Assembly (NCBI RefSeq): GCF_002902965.1
Contig: NZ_CP026107.1
Coordinates: 1,612,001-1,676,000, forward strand
Direction: 5' to 3'
Source: Paraburkholderia hospita
GTDB taxonomy: Bacteria > Pseudomonadota > Gammaproteobacteria > Burkholderiales > Burkholderiaceae
DNA length: 64,000 nucleotides
Shown: positions 62,774-64,000 of the stretch, piece after piece
Numbering within the stretch: the stretch's first letter is position 1
Layout: each line of letters starts with the position of its first letter
Made by a program: the position numbers and the translations under genes
Notes under the pieces: generated by a model
Database searches by the model: none
Told to the model about the DNA's origin: nothing
The model's input: only the letters and a program-made list of their open reading frames with translations

Positions 62774-64000
62774 ATGAAGCGCAAACCGTTCTACAAGGTT
62801 CTTTATGTACAAGTGCTGTTCGCCATCGCGGCGGGCGTGCTGCTCGGACACTTCGCGCCGCATGAAGCCGTCGCGCTGAAGCCGCTCGGCGACATGTTCG
62901 TCAAACTGGTGCGGATGGTCATCGGGCCAGTGATCTTCTGCACGGTCGTGACGGGCATCGCCGGCATGCAGGACATGAAGAAGGTCGGACGCGTCGGCGG
63001 CAAGGCGCTGCTGTATTTCGAGGCCGCGTCGACGCTCGCGCTCGCGATCGGTCTCGTTGCCGCACACGTGCTCAAACCAGGCAGCGGCTTCAACGTCGAT
63101 CCGGCGACACTCGATGCGAGCGCCGTATCGAGCTACGCGGCGCAGGCCGCGCATGGCGACGGCATCGTCGCGTTCGTCATGCACGCGATCCCCGACACCT
63201 TCGCCGGCGCGATGACGCAAGGCGATATCCTGCCCGTGCTGGTGATCGCGATGCTGTTCGGCTCCGCGCTGGCCGTGCTGGGCGACAAGGCCGCGCCCGT
63301 GACCAACCTCGTCGAGACGCTGTCGAAAGCGTTCTTTCGCATCGTGCATATGATCACGAGCCTCGCGCCCATCGGCGCGTTCGGCGCGATGGCGTTCACG
63401 ATCGGCCGCTACGGCATCGTCTCCCTGCTGCCGATGCTCAAGCTGATCGGCTCGTTCTATCTGACGGCGGCCCTGTTCGTCGCGATCGTGCTGGGCGTGG
63501 TCGCCCGGATGTGCGGCTTCAGCCTGTGGCGCTTCCTGGTGTATATCCGTGACGAGCTGCTGATCGTGCTCGGCACGTCGACGTCCGAGGCGGCGCTGCC
63601 TCAGCTGATGGAAAAGCTCGAACGGCTTGGCTGCCCGCGCGGCGTGGTCGGGCTCGTCGTGCCGACGGGTTACTCGTTCAATCTCGACGGCACGAACATC
63701 TATATGACGCTCGCCGTGCTGTTTCTCGCGCAGGCGACCAACACGCACCTGACCGTCACACAGGAAATCACGCTGCTGCTGGTGACGATGCTGACATCGA
63801 AAGGATCGACGGGCGTGACGGGCGCGGGCTTCATCACGCTGGCCGCGAGTTTTTCCGTCGTGCCGACCGTGCCCGTCGCGGCGATGGTGCTGATACTCGG
63901 TATCGACCGCTTCATGTCCGAGTGCCGCGCGCTGACGAATATCGTCGGCAATGGCGTGGCGACAATCGTCGTGTCGGCGTGGGAAGGCGGTCTGGATCGC
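62774..64000 (+). CDS. dctA: C4-dicarboxylate transport protein DctA (C-terminus cut by window edge)
   Basis: A dicarboxylate:cation symporter of the DAACS/GltP family, 409 residues visible of about 430. [60 protein letters not shown] (the conserved serine-rich reentrant loop), [20 protein letters not shown] (the NLDGT motif), and [29 protein letters not shown] precedes ATG 62774. It would import succinate, fumarate, malate and similar acids for the hydro-lyase encoded upstream. Confidence 0.95.
   Translation, partial: MKRKPFYKVLYVQVLFAIAAGVLLGHFAPHEAVALKPLGDMFVKLVRMVIGPVIFCTVVTGIAGMQDMKKVGRVGGKALLYFEAASTLALAIGLVAAHVLKPGSGFNVDPATLDASAVSSYAAQAAHGDGIVAFVMHAIPDTFAGAMTQGDILPVLVIAMLFGSALAVLGDKAAPVTNLVETLSKAFFRIVHMITSLAPIGAFGAMAFTIGRYGIVSLLPMLKLIGSFYLTAALFVAIVLGVVARMCGFSLWRFLVYIRDELLIVLGTSTSEAALPQLMEKLERLGCPRGVVGLVVPTGYSFNLDGTNIYMTLAVLFLAQATNTHLTVTQEITLLLVTMLTSKGSTGVTGAGFITLAASFSVVPTVPVAAMVLILGIDRFMSECRALTNIVGNGVATIVVSAWEGGLDR

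Noticed and set aside
62213..63748. A reverse frame of 511 codons across leuD and dctA
   Set aside because: It spans two real genes on the other strand and has biased Arg/Gln/His composition.

Overview
The window looks like accessory chromosome sequence of a soil- or plant-associated beta-proteobacterium of the Burkholderiaceae, most likely Paraburkholderia or a close relative. The basis is the high GC content, strong GC preference at third codon positions, protein family makeup (many LysR and IclR regulators, a Liv-type ABC transporter, KduI/KduD/KdgT, a LeuCD paralogue, DctA) and the long palindromic repeats around the motif CCTACTTTTCTTTGC. This assignment is inference; no marker gene is present. 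I saw no rRNA, tRNA, CRISPR array or prophage. About 55 protein genes are supported; those at both ends (LysR at 1-392, DctA at 62774-64000) are cut by the window.

Layout. (1) 1-4091: a LysR gene divergent from an ene-reductase, an atypical SDR, a tandem carboxymuconolactone-decarboxylase-like protein and an NTF2-like protein. (2) 4092-15554: singletons (diguanylate cyclase, UvrD-like helicase, Rrf2 regulator with a second ene-reductase and paired operators, an IS110 remnant, a DUF3574 lipoprotein, alanine dehydrogenase, a serine hydrolase), separated by gene-poor stretches. (3) 15741-39943: one large catabolic supercluster. It holds etfBA, a split ThDP decarboxylase, a PAS-AraC regulator, an operon of FAD amine oxidase, aminotransferase and P5C-type aldehyde dehydrogenase, then a LysR-led operon matching the bacterial itaconate pathway (hydratase, acyl-CoA dehydrogenase, CoA-transferase, MmgE/PrpD, CitE-type lyase, aldehyde dehydrogenase, thioesterase), a VOC protein, a flavodoxin-fold quinone reductase and a complete livKHMGF-type ABC importer. 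(4) 40716-43266: an FtsH-like membrane protease and a DUF1328 peptide. (5) 43372-50268: sugar-acid or cyclitol/aromatic catabolism (AroQ, Gfo/Idh, LysR, IclR, two SDRs, an MFS carrier, a DAD-type cupin). (6) 50415-57708: a LysR/MFS pair around a large palindromic repeat, then the kdgT-kduI-kduD-IclR uronate module. (7) 57709-64000: a second, inverted copy of the repeat, LysR, a haloacetate-dehalogenase-like hydrolase, a LeuCD paralogue and DctA.

Most interesting reading: the genes of region 3 can be placed in order as a route from a C4-branched proline or glutamate analogue (4-methyl- or 4-methylene-) to methylsuccinate or itaconate and on to pyruvate plus acetyl-CoA. FAD oxidase, P5C dehydrogenase, aminotransferase, ThDP decarboxylase, semialdehyde dehydrogenase, CoA-transferase, acyl-CoA dehydrogenase with ETF, hydratase and lyase would each have one step, with an amino-acid importer alongside. 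The family assignments are solid; the substrate is a hypothesis.
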